A stretch of 64,000 nucleotides of DNA from positions 242,649 to 306,648 of the forward strand of contig AOLX01000017.1 of NCBI GenBank assembly GCA_000336895.1, written 5' to 3'. The translations under genes and the position numbers were made by a program. A model generated the notes under the pieces. It ran no database searches and was not told the DNA's origin. It saw nothing but the letters and a program-made list of their open reading frames with translations. The DNA comes from Haloarcula argentinensis DSM 12282. Its GTDB lineage: Archaea > Halobacteriota > Halobacteria > Halobacteriales > Haloarculaceae. Below are positions 36,245 through 45,029 of this stretch, one piece after another. How positions within the stretch are numbered: position 1 is the first letter of the stretch; each line of letters starts with the position of its first letter.

Positions 36245-37354
36245 ATGCAACTGGGAAGCGAGGTGGTAGACCTGCTGTCAGGACTGCCAGCCTGGCAGGG
36301 GTTTCTGGTGCTCGTCGGTAGCGGCGTCGCGCTCGCACTGGTCATCCGCGTCCTCGGTGACCGACTGCTCAAGCAGGTCACGCCTCACATCGAGGGCGAC
36401 ATCGACGACATCGTCTTCCGTGGAATTCACACCGCCGTGTACGTCACAGTCGGCCTCGGCGGTGCGTACGCCGGCGCGCAGATTTACGACATTCGCCCGG
36501 CCGTCGCTGTCTCGCTGGAGGCTGGGACGCTCTCGCTGGTCGTCATCGTCTGGATGGTGACACTGCTTCGAATCGGTCGTCAGGCGTCCGCCATCGCGAC
36601 AGATTCAGCATACATTGACCGCCAGATGGTCCCCATCCTCCAGAACGTCTGGAGCGCACTCATCTCGGGCGGAGGCGTCCTACTGTTGCTGATTCTGTGG
36701 GACATCGACGTGACGCCGCTACTGGCCTCGGCGGGAATTATGGGTATCATCGTCGGCCTGGCGGCTCGGGACACGCTGGCGAACTTCTTCGGCTCGCTGT
36801 CGCTGTATCTGGACGGGACATACGCAGTCGGCGATTTCGTCGTCCTCGAAACTGGCGAACGTGGCCGCGTCGAGGACATCTCCGTCCGGTCGACGGTCAT
36901 CCGCACCCGCGATGACATCCTCGTCACCGTCCCGAACTCGAAGCTCAACAACGCCGCCATCGTCAACGAGTCGACGCCGCGGCGCAAGCGCCGGATTCGC
37001 GTCCCTGTCGGCGTCGCCTACGGGACGGATATCGACCGGGTTGAGGAGATCCTCCTGGAACTGGCCGAAGCCGAGGACCTCGTGCAGGACCGGCCGAACC
37101 CGCGGGTCCGGTTCCGGGAGTTCGGCGACTCTGCGCTGAATTTCGAACTGCTGTGCTGGGTCAGCAACCCGGCCCTGACAGCCCGTGCGACACACGAACT
37201 CAACAGCGCTATCTACAAGCGGTTCCGAGCCGAGGCCATCGAGATCCCGTTCCCCCAGCGGTCTATCTCCATCGCAACCGATGAGATTCCGGGCGAGCTA
37301 TTCGACCAAGCGCCGCCGACGGGCGCGGATGACGAGACCGTTACCGGGGAGTGA
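36245..37354 (+). CDS. MscS-family mechanosensitive channel
   Basis: A protein of 369 residues. It has four to five membrane helices in the first 185 residues. The pore-lining helix and start of the beta domain read ASAGIMGIIVGLAARDTLAN then FFGSLSLYLDGTYAVGDFVV and GRVEDISVRSTVIRTRDDIL, the family signature. PNSKLNNAAIVN and a C-terminal alpha/beta part follow, with an acidic tail. Such channels open on hypo-osmotic shock and release solutes, a real risk for a halophile in rain or fresh water. It is separated by 89 bp from divergent uppP. Confidence 0.93.
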   Translation: MQLGSEVVDLLSGLPAWQGFLVLVGSGVALALVIRVLGDRLLKQVTPHIEGDIDDIVFRGIHTAVYVTVGLGGAYAGAQIYDIRPAVAVSLEAGTLSLVVIVWMVTLLRIGRQASAIATDSAYIDRQMVPILQNVWSALISGGGVLLLLILWDIDVTPLLASAGIMGIIVGLAARDTLANFFGSLSLYLDGTYAVGDFVVLETGERGRVEDISVRSTVIRTRDDILVTVPNSKLNNAAIVNESTPRRKRRIRVPVGVAYGTDIDRVEEILLELAEAEDLVQDRPNPRVRFREFGDSALNFELLCWVSNPALTARATHELNSAIYKRFRAEAIEIPFPQRSISIATDEIPGELFDQAPPTGADDETVTGE

Positions 37355-37420
37355 GGCCGACTCTCTCCCACGACCGAGAGGTCGAAACGCAATTACGGAG
37401 GCGACGCGTCGGCTCAGGCA

Positions 37421-38698
37421 ATGAGTATACTCGAGGACGCCCGTGCGGCGCTTGCCACCGGGCCGCTGTGTGATTCCTGTCTCGGCCGGCTCTTCGCCGA
37501 CCGAAGTTTCGGGCTGGCCAACGCCGAACGGGGCCACGCCCTGCGGGTGACACTTGCACTTGCAGACGACGACCCCTTCGAGGAAAGCGAGGACTGCTGG
37601 GTCTGTGAAGGAGAGTGTGACCGCTTCGACTGGTGGGCCGAGCAGGCCGCAAGCGCCGTCCGCGGTTACGAGTTCGACACCTACCAGGTCGGGACGAAGG
37701 TGCCGCCGCTACTCGAAGAGAACGACGAACTGCTCCGGGAAGACGTAGGCTTAGACCCCGACGCTGGTGAAGCGCTGAAGACCGAACTCAACCGCGAGGT
37801 TGGCAAGCGGATCGGCGACCTGACCGACGCGGAAGTGGAGTTCGGCCGTCCAGCAGTCCAGCTCACGCTCGACCTCGCAACGGACGAAGTAGAGACACAC
37901 GTCAACTCGGCGTTCGTCTACGGCCGCTACCGGAAGCTCAAGCGCGACATTCCCCAGACGAAGTGGCCCTGCAACGACTGCAACGGGACCGGGCTGTGGC
38001 AGGGCGAGCCCTGTGACGGCTGTGACGGCAGCGGCTACCGCTACGACGAGAGCGTCGAGCAACTGTCCGCGCCCGTCGTCCGTGAAGCGATGGACGGCGA
38101 GGAAGCCGTGTTCCACGGCGCCGGCCGCGAAGACGTCGACGCACGGATGCTCGACTCCGGCCGCCCGTTCGTCATCGAGGTGATGGAGCCGCGCAAACGC
38201 GACGTGGACGCCGACGTGCTGGAATCCGACATCAACGCCTTCGCCGACGGGAAGGTCGAAGTGACGGACCTCCACCTGGCGACCCACGAGATGGTCGAGC
38301 GCGTCAAGGAACTGGACGCCTCGAAGACCTACCGAATGGACGTGGAGTTCGGCGACGCGGTCGACGCTGACGCCCTGCAGGACGCACTGGCAGAACTGGA
38401 CGGGGCAACCATCCAGCAGGAGACGCCTCAGCGAGTGACCCACCGACGGGCCGATATCACCCGGACGCGGACGGTGTACGACGCCGAGGGCGAACTGACC
38501 GACGACCGCCACGCCGAACTCCGCATCCACGGCGAGGGCGGCCTGTACGTGAAGGAACTCGTCTCCAGCGACGGGGGCCGCACGGAGCCGAGTCTGGCCG
38601 GCCTGCTCGACACCGACGCCGTGGTGACCGCACTCGACGTGATCGACGTGCAGGGCGAGGACGAACCGTTCGCGACAGACGAGTACCTCAAGGAGTAG
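37421..38698 (+). CDS. pus10: tRNA pseudouridine(54/55) synthase Pus10
   Basis: A protein of 425 residues. Pus10 makes pseudouridine at positions 54 and 55 of archaeal tRNA. The N-terminal zinc site is C17-x2-C20 in GPLCDSCLGRLF with C59/C62 in CWVCEGECDRF, and KWPCNDCNGTG plus CDGCDGSGYRY form a second cysteine-rich block near residue 190. The catalytic region is FHGAGREDVDARMLDSGRPF, with the aspartate of REDVDARML as nucleophile. The C-terminal part includes RRADITRTRTVYDAEGELTD and GGRTEPSLAGLLDTDA. The gene is followed by rnhB on the same strand, 58 bp away. TrmY, at 3526-4122, uses its product. Confidence 0.94.
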   Translation: MSILEDARAALATGPLCDSCLGRLFADRSFGLANAERGHALRVTLALADDDPFEESEDCWVCEGECDRFDWWAEQAASAVRGYEFDTYQVGTKVPPLLEENDELLREDVGLDPDAGEALKTELNREVGKRIGDLTDAEVEFGRPAVQLTLDLATDEVETHVNSAFVYGRYRKLKRDIPQTKWPCNDCNGTGLWQGEPCDGCDGSGYRYDESVEQLSAPVVREAMDGEEAVFHGAGREDVDARMLDSGRPFVIEVMEPRKRDVDADVLESDINAFADGKVEVTDLHLATHEMVERVKELDASKTYRMDVEFGDAVDADALQDALAELDGATIQQETPQRVTHRRADITRTRTVYDAEGELTDDRHAELRIHGEGGLYVKELVSSDGGRTEPSLAGLLDTDAVVTALDVIDVQGEDEPFATDEYLKE

Positions 38699-38756
38699 CG
38701 CGCTGGGTCACTGTCCAACCGGAAGCTGTTTTTGCGCCGCCACCGAGGAGACAGCC

Positions 38757-39392
38757 ATGCGATTCGGCGTCGACGAAGCCGGGAAAGGACCGGTGTTGGG
38801 ATCGATGTTCGCCGCCGCCGTCAGAGCCGACCCCGTGACCCTGCCCGATGGAGTCGGCGACTCGAAGGACATCAAGCCGGAGCGACGCGAGCGACTCGCC
38901 GAGGAAATCCGCGAGTCGGCAGACGCCGTCGGTGTCGCCGAGGTCCCGGTCGAACGCATCGACGCCGACGAGACGGACATGAACACACTGACCGTCGATG
39001 CACAGGCAACGGCGCTCTCGACGGTAGCCCGAGACAACCTCTCGGGCACGGTCGACGCCGGCGACACCGACGCGACGCGGTTCGGTCGTCGGGTCGCGGA
39101 CGCGGTCGACGCCGACGTGACCGTGACCGCGGAACACGGGGCCGACGAGACGGACACGGTGGTCGGTGCAGCCTCAATCATCGCGAAGGTGGCCCGCGAC
39201 GCACACGTCGCGGAGCTGGCTGTGGAGTACGGTGACGTGGGTTCAGGCTATCCCAGTGACCCGACGACGCGGGCCTTCTTGGCGGACTATGTCGATCGCC
39301 ACGGAGAACTGCCCGCGTGTGCTCGCCGCTCGTGGTCGACGTGTGACGACGTGCTGGCGGCGGCGTCACAGTCGACGCTGGGCGACTTTTGA
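38757..39392 (+). CDS. rnhB: Ribonuclease HII
   Basis: A protein of 211 residues. RNase HII removes ribonucleotides and RNA primers from DNA. The active-site motif GVDEAGKGPVLG (residues 4-15) gives the first acidic pair; GDSKDIKPERRERLAEEI and TVVGAASIIAKVARD are conserved. The C-terminal GSGYPSDPTTRAFLADYV matches archaeal members. A T5 stretch with an upstream AT-poor region (GCTGTTTTTGCG) about 28 bp before the ATG may be its promoter. The 149 bp after the stop, up to convergent secD, hold nothing recognisable. Confidence 0.95.
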   Translation: MRFGVDEAGKGPVLGSMFAAAVRADPVTLPDGVGDSKDIKPERRERLAEEIRESADAVGVAEVPVERIDADETDMNTLTVDAQATALSTVARDNLSGTVDAGDTDATRFGRRVADAVDADVTVTAEHGADETDTVVGAASIIAKVARDAHVAELAVEYGDVGSGYPSDPTTRAFLADYVDRHGELPACARRSWSTCDDVLAAASQSTLGDF

Positions 39393-39541
39393 ACGAGGCA
39401 GGCCGACAACGAGCGTGGTGTTCCCGGAACGAACTAGTCCTGTGTAATAGGCAGAAAATAGGAACCGCCCATACTGTTGGGTGTAACTGGGACAAAGTAC
39501 TCGCGGTGGCGGTGTTCGTGAAAGGCGTACAGCCGACGGCC

Positions 39542-41143
39542 TCAGTCCTCGTCCAGCACGAGGTTTCGCAAGATGTCACCGTAGGCCGGGCGCGTCACGA
39601 GCACGCCGATGAGGACGCCGACGATCGTGATGATAGCGAACCCGGAGAGGTCGCCAAGGGGCAGGACCATTAGCGGACTCATCGCCATGATCGTCGTGGC
39701 TGCGGCCGCACCAATGACCCAGAACGCCTTGCGGAAGCGGCTCTGGAACACGCGTCCCGTCTCGACTTCCCCTTCCTGCAGGATCTCGTCGGCGATGATA
39801 ATGAGGTCGTCTACCCCCGTGCCGATGACCGCGATGAACCCGGCCAGATGCGAGAGGTTCAGCGGATACTGCACGAAGGCGACGAACCCGAGGAGGATGA
39901 ACACCTCGGACAGCGCCGTGACTACCATCGGGACGACAACCTCAACCCGTTTGTATCGCACGTAGACCACGAGACTGACTGCAAGGACTGCCAGCAGTCC
40001 GGTCAACAGCGAATTCTGCTTGAACTGCTCGGCAAGTGCCGGGTCCAGCGACGCGCCGGAGTCTTCCGAGAGGTCGAGCGGCGCGGGTAGCTGGCCCGCC
40101 TTGAGGTTCAGTTCGATCTCGTTGGCCTGTTCGGCGGGGTCCTGAGCTTCGTTACTGATCGGAATTACGTACACCGGGTCGTTGGCGAACTCCCCGTTCG
40201 CGAAGCTCTCACCGAGGTCAGTTCTCACCCCGCGGGCCGTGACCACCTCGCCGTTCAGCGTGTGGACCAGACAGCCATCGCCGGTGGTTTGCTGGATATC
40301 CGAGTGATTGTAGTTTTCGCATCTCGCGCCGTTGCCGAACCCGGCGTCGACCATCCGCTGGGCGAACTCGTCCGCGGCGTCTCGTCTGACAGTGATGTAC
40401 ACCGCCCAGCCGACGCCCTCCCTGTCCGCGGCCGAGACATCGTCCATCTGGGAGCGCTGAAGGACCTCCTCGCGAACGTACGAGTCGTCCTCACCGCCCT
40501 GATAGACAGCGTAGATCTTGACCACACCACGCTCGTTCAGGATGTCGACGAGTTCCTCGCGGTCCCGGTCGGGGGCGGTGATACTGACGAAGTGCTCCCC
40601 ACCGGGGACGTTGACGATCTGGACCGACGCCCCGCTGAGCGCCGAGGTCCGGAGCTTCTCGTCGATCGTCTCGACCATCTCCTGGCGGGTCTCCCGCGTC
40701 ACACCGTCACGGACGGTCTCAGGCTGATGCCCGCTGGCTTCGAGCGCGGCACGCAGTTCCTGCTGGGTGACGTTCTCAGTGACGACTTCGACGGCCCCCA
40801 TCTGGCGGTCGTTGCTGATGGGGCGGACCCGAATATCGATAGTGTCGATACCGAGTTCGTCGGCCACCGTCTGCTCGAGTTGGGTCGCGTCGTTCGCGGT
40901 CACGTTGACGCCTTCGGCCGTGATGCCCACGATTGGCGCGCGGAGACGGGTCCCGCCGCTGAGCTGGATGCCGTAGTTGAGGTTAGTTAGCTGGGTTGCG
41001 CTCTCTGTCTGCGGACCGCCGACAGTCGTTCCCTCATCGGCGCTCGTTCCCGGCGGGACTCCAGGGACGAACAGGGCCGTGGCGCTGACCACGAGGAGGA
41101 CGACCAGCGCGACGACGCGCCAGTTCTCACGGAGTGTGCTCAT
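39542..41143 (-). CDS. secD: Protein-export membrane protein SecD
   Basis: A protein of 533 residues with six membrane helices: one at the N-terminus, then a large extracellular domain with the two P1-type repeats (NYGIQLSGGTRLRAPIVGIT), and five helices in the C-terminal third. Conserved membrane blocks are GTGVDDLIIIADEILQEGEV and FVTDDxx-like VLVTRPAYGDIL. SecDF uses the proton or sodium gradient to pull exported proteins out of the Sec channel. Its ATG overlaps the stop of secF by 4 bp. As in other archaea secF comes first, the reverse of most bacteria. No SecA exists in archaea, so its working mode differs from bacteria. Confidence 0.95.
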   Translation of the reverse strand: MSTLRENWRVVALVVLLVVSATALFVPGVPPGTSADEGTTVGGPQTESATQLTNLNYGIQLSGGTRLRAPIVGITAEGVNVTANDATQLEQTVADELGIDTIDIRVRPISNDRQMGAVEVVTENVTQQELRAALEASGHQPETVRDGVTRETRQEMVETIDEKLRTSALSGASVQIVNVPGGEHFVSITAPDRDREELVDILNERGVVKIYAVYQGGEDDSYVREEVLQRSQMDDVSAADREGVGWAVYITVRRDAADEFAQRMVDAGFGNGARCENYNHSDIQQTTGDGCLVHTLNGEVVTARGVRTDLGESFANGEFANDPVYVIPISNEAQDPAEQANEIELNLKAGQLPAPLDLSEDSGASLDPALAEQFKQNSLLTGLLAVLAVSLVVYVRYKRVEVVVPMVVTALSEVFILLGFVAFVQYPLNLSHLAGFIAVIGTGVDDLIIIADEILQEGEVETGRVFQSRFRKAFWVIGAAAATTIMAMSPLMVLPLGDLSGFAIITIVGVLIGVLVTRPAYGDILRNLVLDED

Positions 41144-42027
41144 CGGTTCACCCCCTCGTACTTGTACCAGCGAAGCAGCGTCACGTTAAGCATGTACGTG
41201 TTCATCAGGTCAGCAGTCAGACCGAGTACCAATATCAGCCCGATGTCGGCCATCAGCCCGATTCCGAAGAACGTCGCCGAGATGGCCATCACGGCCATCG
41301 CCGCGATAGAGGTCAGCGTCATCGTCACACCGGTCCGCATCGCGCGGTAGGTCGACTCGTAGAACCCGCCTGAACGTCTGAGAACATGGTTGTTCAACAG
41401 AATATCCGAGTCGACCGAGTATCCGATCAGCATGAGGAAGGCCGCGACGATGCCGAGCGAGAGCTTGATTCCCAGCAGATTCATGATCGCGAGCGGGATC
41501 ATGATGTCAGAGAACGCCGAGATGACGATGGCGATGCTGGGGACGAACGTCCGGAAGAACGCGAACGCGAGCAGGCTCATCCCCACGAACGCGACAGCGA
41601 CGCCGATGACGGCGAGGCGCTGGTTCTGCGACCCGAACAGCGGCGACGTGGTCCCGCTCCCCAGCAGCGTCATCCCGTCTGTCGACTGGACAGCGGATCG
41701 GACCGCCGACACGTCGGCCGAGTTGTCGAACGTGACGACGTACTGGTTCTGGTAGGTGGCGTCCGAGGTCGTGGTGATACCCTGAATGGAGACCACCGGT
41801 TCGTTGAACGTTCCGGCGATTTCGTCGTTCGTGAGCGTGGAGTTCGACCCGATCGTCAGTTCCGTCCCGCCAGTAAAGTCGATGCCCCGGTCGACTGGTG
41901 CCCCGGTGACCGCCCACCAGCCGCCGATAACGGCGAGCGAGAGGACGAGCACCGCCAGCGGAACCGCCACCAGTTGGCGGTTCGAATACCGGGTGTAATC
42001 GACTTCCGGGACCTCGAACTCGAACAT
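41140..42027 (-). CDS. secF: Protein-export membrane protein SecF
   Basis: A protein of 295 residues with six membrane helices. MFEFEVPEVDYTRYSNRQLV leads into the first helix, then DRGIDFTGGTELTIGSNSTL, the SecF hallmark. SPLFGSQNQRLAVIGVAVAF and the later block GYSVDSDILLNNHVLRRSGG, followed by TSIAAMAVMAISATFFGIGL, correspond to the RND-type membrane domain with the acidic residue needed for ion coupling. It is first gene of the secF-secD operon and divergent from a small plus-strand gene 101 bp away. Confidence 0.95.
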   Translation of the reverse strand: MFEFEVPEVDYTRYSNRQLVAVPLAVLVLSLAVIGGWWAVTGAPVDRGIDFTGGTELTIGSNSTLTNDEIAGTFNEPVVSIQGITTTSDATYQNQYVVTFDNSADVSAVRSAVQSTDGMTLLGSGTTSPLFGSQNQRLAVIGVAVAFVGMSLLAFAFFRTFVPSIAIVISAFSDIMIPLAIMNLLGIKLSLGIVAAFLMLIGYSVDSDILLNNHVLRRSGGFYESTYRAMRTGVTMTLTSIAAMAVMAISATFFGIGLMADIGLILVLGLTADLMNTYMLNVTLLRWYKYEGVNR

Positions 42028-42128
42028 GACCGAACGATGTGAGACGGGCCCGAATAAGCCTTCTCAATCACTGCCGCTGACATCCAGCATGGCCGTACAT
42101 CTATGGCATTCTATCACGTAGGTCTGGT

Positions 42129-42443
42129 ATGTCCGAGCGCGCAATCAGGGTCGAACTCTCCTACCCGGCAGACCTCAGCGGGTGGGGCCGCGACAAAATC
42201 GACGGCTCGCCGTTCCGTGCGTACCTCGGGAAGACACACGACACCGCCGCGCCGGGCGACGTATGGACGGAGTTCGTCGGCGTCGGCTGCTGTGGCGACA
42301 CGCTAGACTTCCCGCTCCGGGTCGAATCCGTCGACGGTGGCACGGCGGTGACCGAAGACACCGAGTTCGTGTACACTGAGCGCGAGGCGTGTGGCGTCGC
42401 TGGCGGTTGGCAAGTCCAGAGCGCCGCCGGGCCGACCGAATAG
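42129..42443 (+). CDS. Small hypothetical protein with GCCG motif
   Basis: A protein of 104 residues, acidic and without membrane helices or signal peptide. Middle part VGVGCCGDTLDFPLRVESVD holds a vicinal cysteine pair; a third cysteine lies in EREACGVAGGWQVQ. Paired cysteines could bind a metal or take part in redox reactions, but no known motif is complete. It is a single-gene unit between divergent secF and a convergent minus-strand gene. Confidence 0.65.
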   Translation: MSERAIRVELSYPADLSGWGRDKIDGSPFRAYLGKTHDTAAPGDVWTEFVGVGCCGDTLDFPLRVESVDGGTAVTEDTEFVYTEREACGVAGGWQVQSAAGPTE

Positions 42444-42466
42444 GAAGAGAGGAGTGAGAGAACGCG

Positions 42467-42934
42467 TCAGTCCGGCAGGTAGCGCACGCTGACGACGCCT
42501 TCTGCAGTCCGAACCTCGACACGGTCGACGCCGAGCCTAGCCGCCCGCGAGAGGGTCGCCTCGTCGTCGACGATATCCGCCGCGGCCTCGGCTGTCTCGT
42601 CTTCCGGGACCGTCAGGACGTGTATTTCACCCTCTCCGGCGCGTTCGACCGTCGTCAGCTCGCCGGTGGCCTGCTCGGCCGCGATTTCGGTCGCCTGTGT
42701 CGTCGGCGCGAGATCGGCTGTCTCGACGGGGATCGTTCGCCGCTCGGCGACTTCGGTGACGGTGTACGTGACCTCCATCGGCGGCTCCGGTTCGACTGTC
42801 CCCTCTACTACCTCGCCGGCCTCGATGCCGGGGTTGTCCGACACTGTCAGCACCTGTGAGTCCGCGACGTTCCGAAGCGTCGCCGACGCGTCGTCGGCGT
42901 TCGTGACAAGAAATGTCCCTTCAATCGCTGTCAT
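42467..42934 (-). CDS. Haloarchaeal conserved protein, DUF5812-like
   Basis: A protein of 155 residues from the internal ATG near 42934 (MTAIEGTFLVTNADDASATL); the open frame continues 19 codons upstream without homology. The N-terminal half is beta-rich (GEVVEGTVEPEPPMEVTYTV) and the C-terminal half helical (ETAEAAADIVDDEATLSRAA). I associate it with the halobacterial family DUF5812 from memory. Its function is not known. It follows the membrane-protein gene at 43030 on the same strand and could share its transcript. Confidence 0.65.
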   Translation of the reverse strand: MTAIEGTFLVTNADDASATLRNVADSQVLTVSDNPGIEAGEVVEGTVEPEPPMEVTYTVTEVAERRTIPVETADLAPTTQATEIAAEQATGELTTVERAGEGEIHVLTVPEDETAEAAADIVDDEATLSRAARLGVDRVEVRTAEGVVSVRYLPD

Positions 42935-43029
42935 AGACACAGATTCGTGGCGGGCGTTCTTGCCCGTTTCGACCCGGGGACGGACTGTCATGTCATCTCA
43001 GAAGAGCGGACAGCCGGGGGCCTGCACCG

Positions 43030-43569
43030 CTACTTCAATAGCCGGTGTGTGAGATACATCAGGACAGTCGCGAGCAGTGGCGGGGCAACGCCGGCAATCG
43101 GCGGCAGCGAGTAGAAGAACTCGACGACTGCGCTCTGTGTCGGCTCGCGAAGCTCCGCCGGGGCGGAGGTCAACAGCGCGAGGTATATCGACCCGATGAA
43201 CAGGAACGCCGAAACGGCGAAGGCGCGGTCGTAGGCGACCGAGGACCCGGTCCGTCGGTGGCGACGGGCGACAGAAAGGACTGGGGCCAATAGCGGCGCG
43301 ACCAGCAACAGTCCGATGAACAGGAAGAAGCTCCGCGAAAACGTGAACGTTCCGCCGCGGACGCTCCCGGTTTCGGCGAGTTGCGTTATCAGGCCGAAGC
43401 TGAACACGAGCGTAATCGCCACAGACAGCAACAGCGCGACCGGGACGTAGGCTTTGAACAGCAGCGAGTCGCTGGCCCGGAACGCGTACGGGAACGCGCC
43501 GGGGAGCCCGTTGTACGGTTCGGGCTTGTCGTCGGCTGTGACGGACTGTTCTGCCGTCGCGTCTGTCAT
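43030..43569 (-). CDS. Membrane protein with four helices, unknown function
   Basis: A protein of 179 residues. A polar N-terminus of about 35 residues (TADDKPEPYNGLPGAFPYAF) is followed by four membrane helices (about 38-60, 80-100, 115-135, 150-172). The basic loop ARRHRRTG between helices 2 and 3 is consistent with a cytosolic side. No motif points to transport or enzyme activity. It is divergent from pgi. Confidence 0.65.
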   Translation of the reverse strand: MTDATAEQSVTADDKPEPYNGLPGAFPYAFRASDSLLFKAYVPVALLLSVAITLVFSFGLITQLAETGSVRGGTFTFSRSFFLFIGLLLVAPLLAPVLSVARRHRRTGSSVAYDRAFAVSAFLFIGSIYLALLTSAPAELREPTQSAVVEFFYSLPPIAGVAPPLLATVLMYLTHRLLK

Positions 43570-43695
43570 ACCTGTAGGTTAGGCGAGCGCGTGGTTAAGC
43601 GCGGTGTTGTCCGACCAGTGGTGGCAACGGAGCCACGTCTGCTGCTCGCCATGCCGTCCGGGAGTTGTTTGTACCCGCCCGTCGACACCCCCAGT

Positions 43696-45006
43696 ATGCA
43701 CGTCGATATCGGAGCCGCGCTCGCCAGTGCTGCCGACCCGGGCGTCGAGCGAGTGACGCTCGACGAACTTGACGAGCGGGTGGCCGCGGCCCACGACCGT
43801 ATCGAGCAGGGGCGAAACGACGACGAGTTCGGCTACACGTCGCTGAACCTCCCCGAAACAACTGACGCCGAGGCCATCCGCGATGCCGTCGCGCCGGTCG
43901 CCGACGCCGAATCGGTCATCACCGTCGGGATCGGTGGCTCAGCGCTGGGAGCGAAAACCATCACAGAGGCGCTGGCCGAGGACCCGAGTAGTCACGTCGT
44001 CCTAGACAACGTCGACCCGGAACACGTCCGGCGGACACTCGACAGGCTCTCGCTCGCCGACACCGCTATCAACGTCGTTTCGCGTTCGGGGACGACGGCC
44101 GAGACGCTGGCGAACTTCCTCGTCGTCCGCGAGGCCTACGAGGACCGCGGCGTCGACTGGACCGAGCGCATCGTTGTGACCACGGGCGAGTCCGGCCCGC
44201 TCCGGGCGCTCGCTGACCAGCACGACCTCCCGACGCTGCCGGTCCCCGAGGGTGTTCCGGGCCGCTTCAGCGCACTGTCGGCAGTCGGGCTCGTCCCACC
44301 GGCGATTCTTGACATCGACATCGAGGGGTTGCTTGCCGGCGGTCAGCAGGCGGCTGGCGACCTCGCGCCGTCGCTGTATGACTCGCCGGCCTACGCCTAC
44401 GGCGCGATGGCCTACGCGCTCGAAGAAGCGGGCGCGACGGTCAACGCCGTCATGCCCTACGCTGAGCGGCTGGAGTCCTTCGGCGAGTGGTTCGCACAGC
44501 TCTGGGCCGAGAGTCTGGGTAAGGACGGGCGGGGCCAGACGCCGGCGCGAGCGCTGGGCGCGACTGACCAGCACTCCCAGCTCCAGCTGTACCGCGCTGG
44601 CCACCGCGACAAGGTCGTCACGTTCGTCCGGCCGCGCGAGCGCACCGACGTGGCGATTCCCGACCCGGACCACGAGGACCTGTCGTATCTCGCCGGAACC
44701 GATCTCGGCGGCCTCATCGACGCCGAGTACGAGGCGACGGTGGCGAGCCTGCCGGCGACCGACCGGCCCGCCTTGGAGGTGGAGATCGACCGCCTCGACG
44801 CCGAAAGCGTCGGCGAACTGCTGTACGCGATGGAGGCCGCCTGCGTCCTTGTCGGCGAACTCGCGGATGTAGAGACGTTCACTCAGCCGGCCGTCGAGTG
44901 GGGCAAAAACGCCACGCGGGCGCTCATCCGCGGCGAGGATACCGACGAAACGGCGGTCATCGAGGAGCGCGAGCGGCTTCGGATCGGCGAAACGGAGTCC
45001 ATTTAG
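43696..45006 (+). CDS. pgi: Glucose-6-phosphate isomerase
   Basis: A protein of 436 residues from the ATG at 43696; a longer frame upstream is an artefact of high GC. The enzyme interconverts glucose-6-P and fructose-6-P, which links glycolysis/gluconeogenesis to the GlmS substrate. Motifs: VITVGIGGSALGAKTITEAL, VVSRSGTTAETLANFLV, VTTGESGPLRALADQHDLPT and, near the C-terminus, LWAESLGKDGRGQTPARALG and DQHSQLQLYRAGHRDKVVTF. This is the SIS-fold bacterial type rather than the cupin type found in some archaea. The CPBP gene follows after 23 bp. Confidence 0.94.
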   Translation: MHVDIGAALASAADPGVERVTLDELDERVAAAHDRIEQGRNDDEFGYTSLNLPETTDAEAIRDAVAPVADAESVITVGIGGSALGAKTITEALAEDPSSHVVLDNVDPEHVRRTLDRLSLADTAINVVSRSGTTAETLANFLVVREAYEDRGVDWTERIVVTTGESGPLRALADQHDLPTLPVPEGVPGRFSALSAVGLVPPAILDIDIEGLLAGGQQAAGDLAPSLYDSPAYAYGAMAYALEEAGATVNAVMPYAERLESFGEWFAQLWAESLGKDGRGQTPARALGATDQHSQLQLYRAGHRDKVVTFVRPRERTDVAIPDPDHEDLSYLAGTDLGGLIDAEYEATVASLPATDRPALEVEIDRLDAESVGELLYAMEAACVLVGELADVETFTQPAVEWGKNATRALIRGEDTDETAVIEERERLRIGETESI

Positions 45007-45029
45007 GCCGGCGCAACGGACTGCCGATA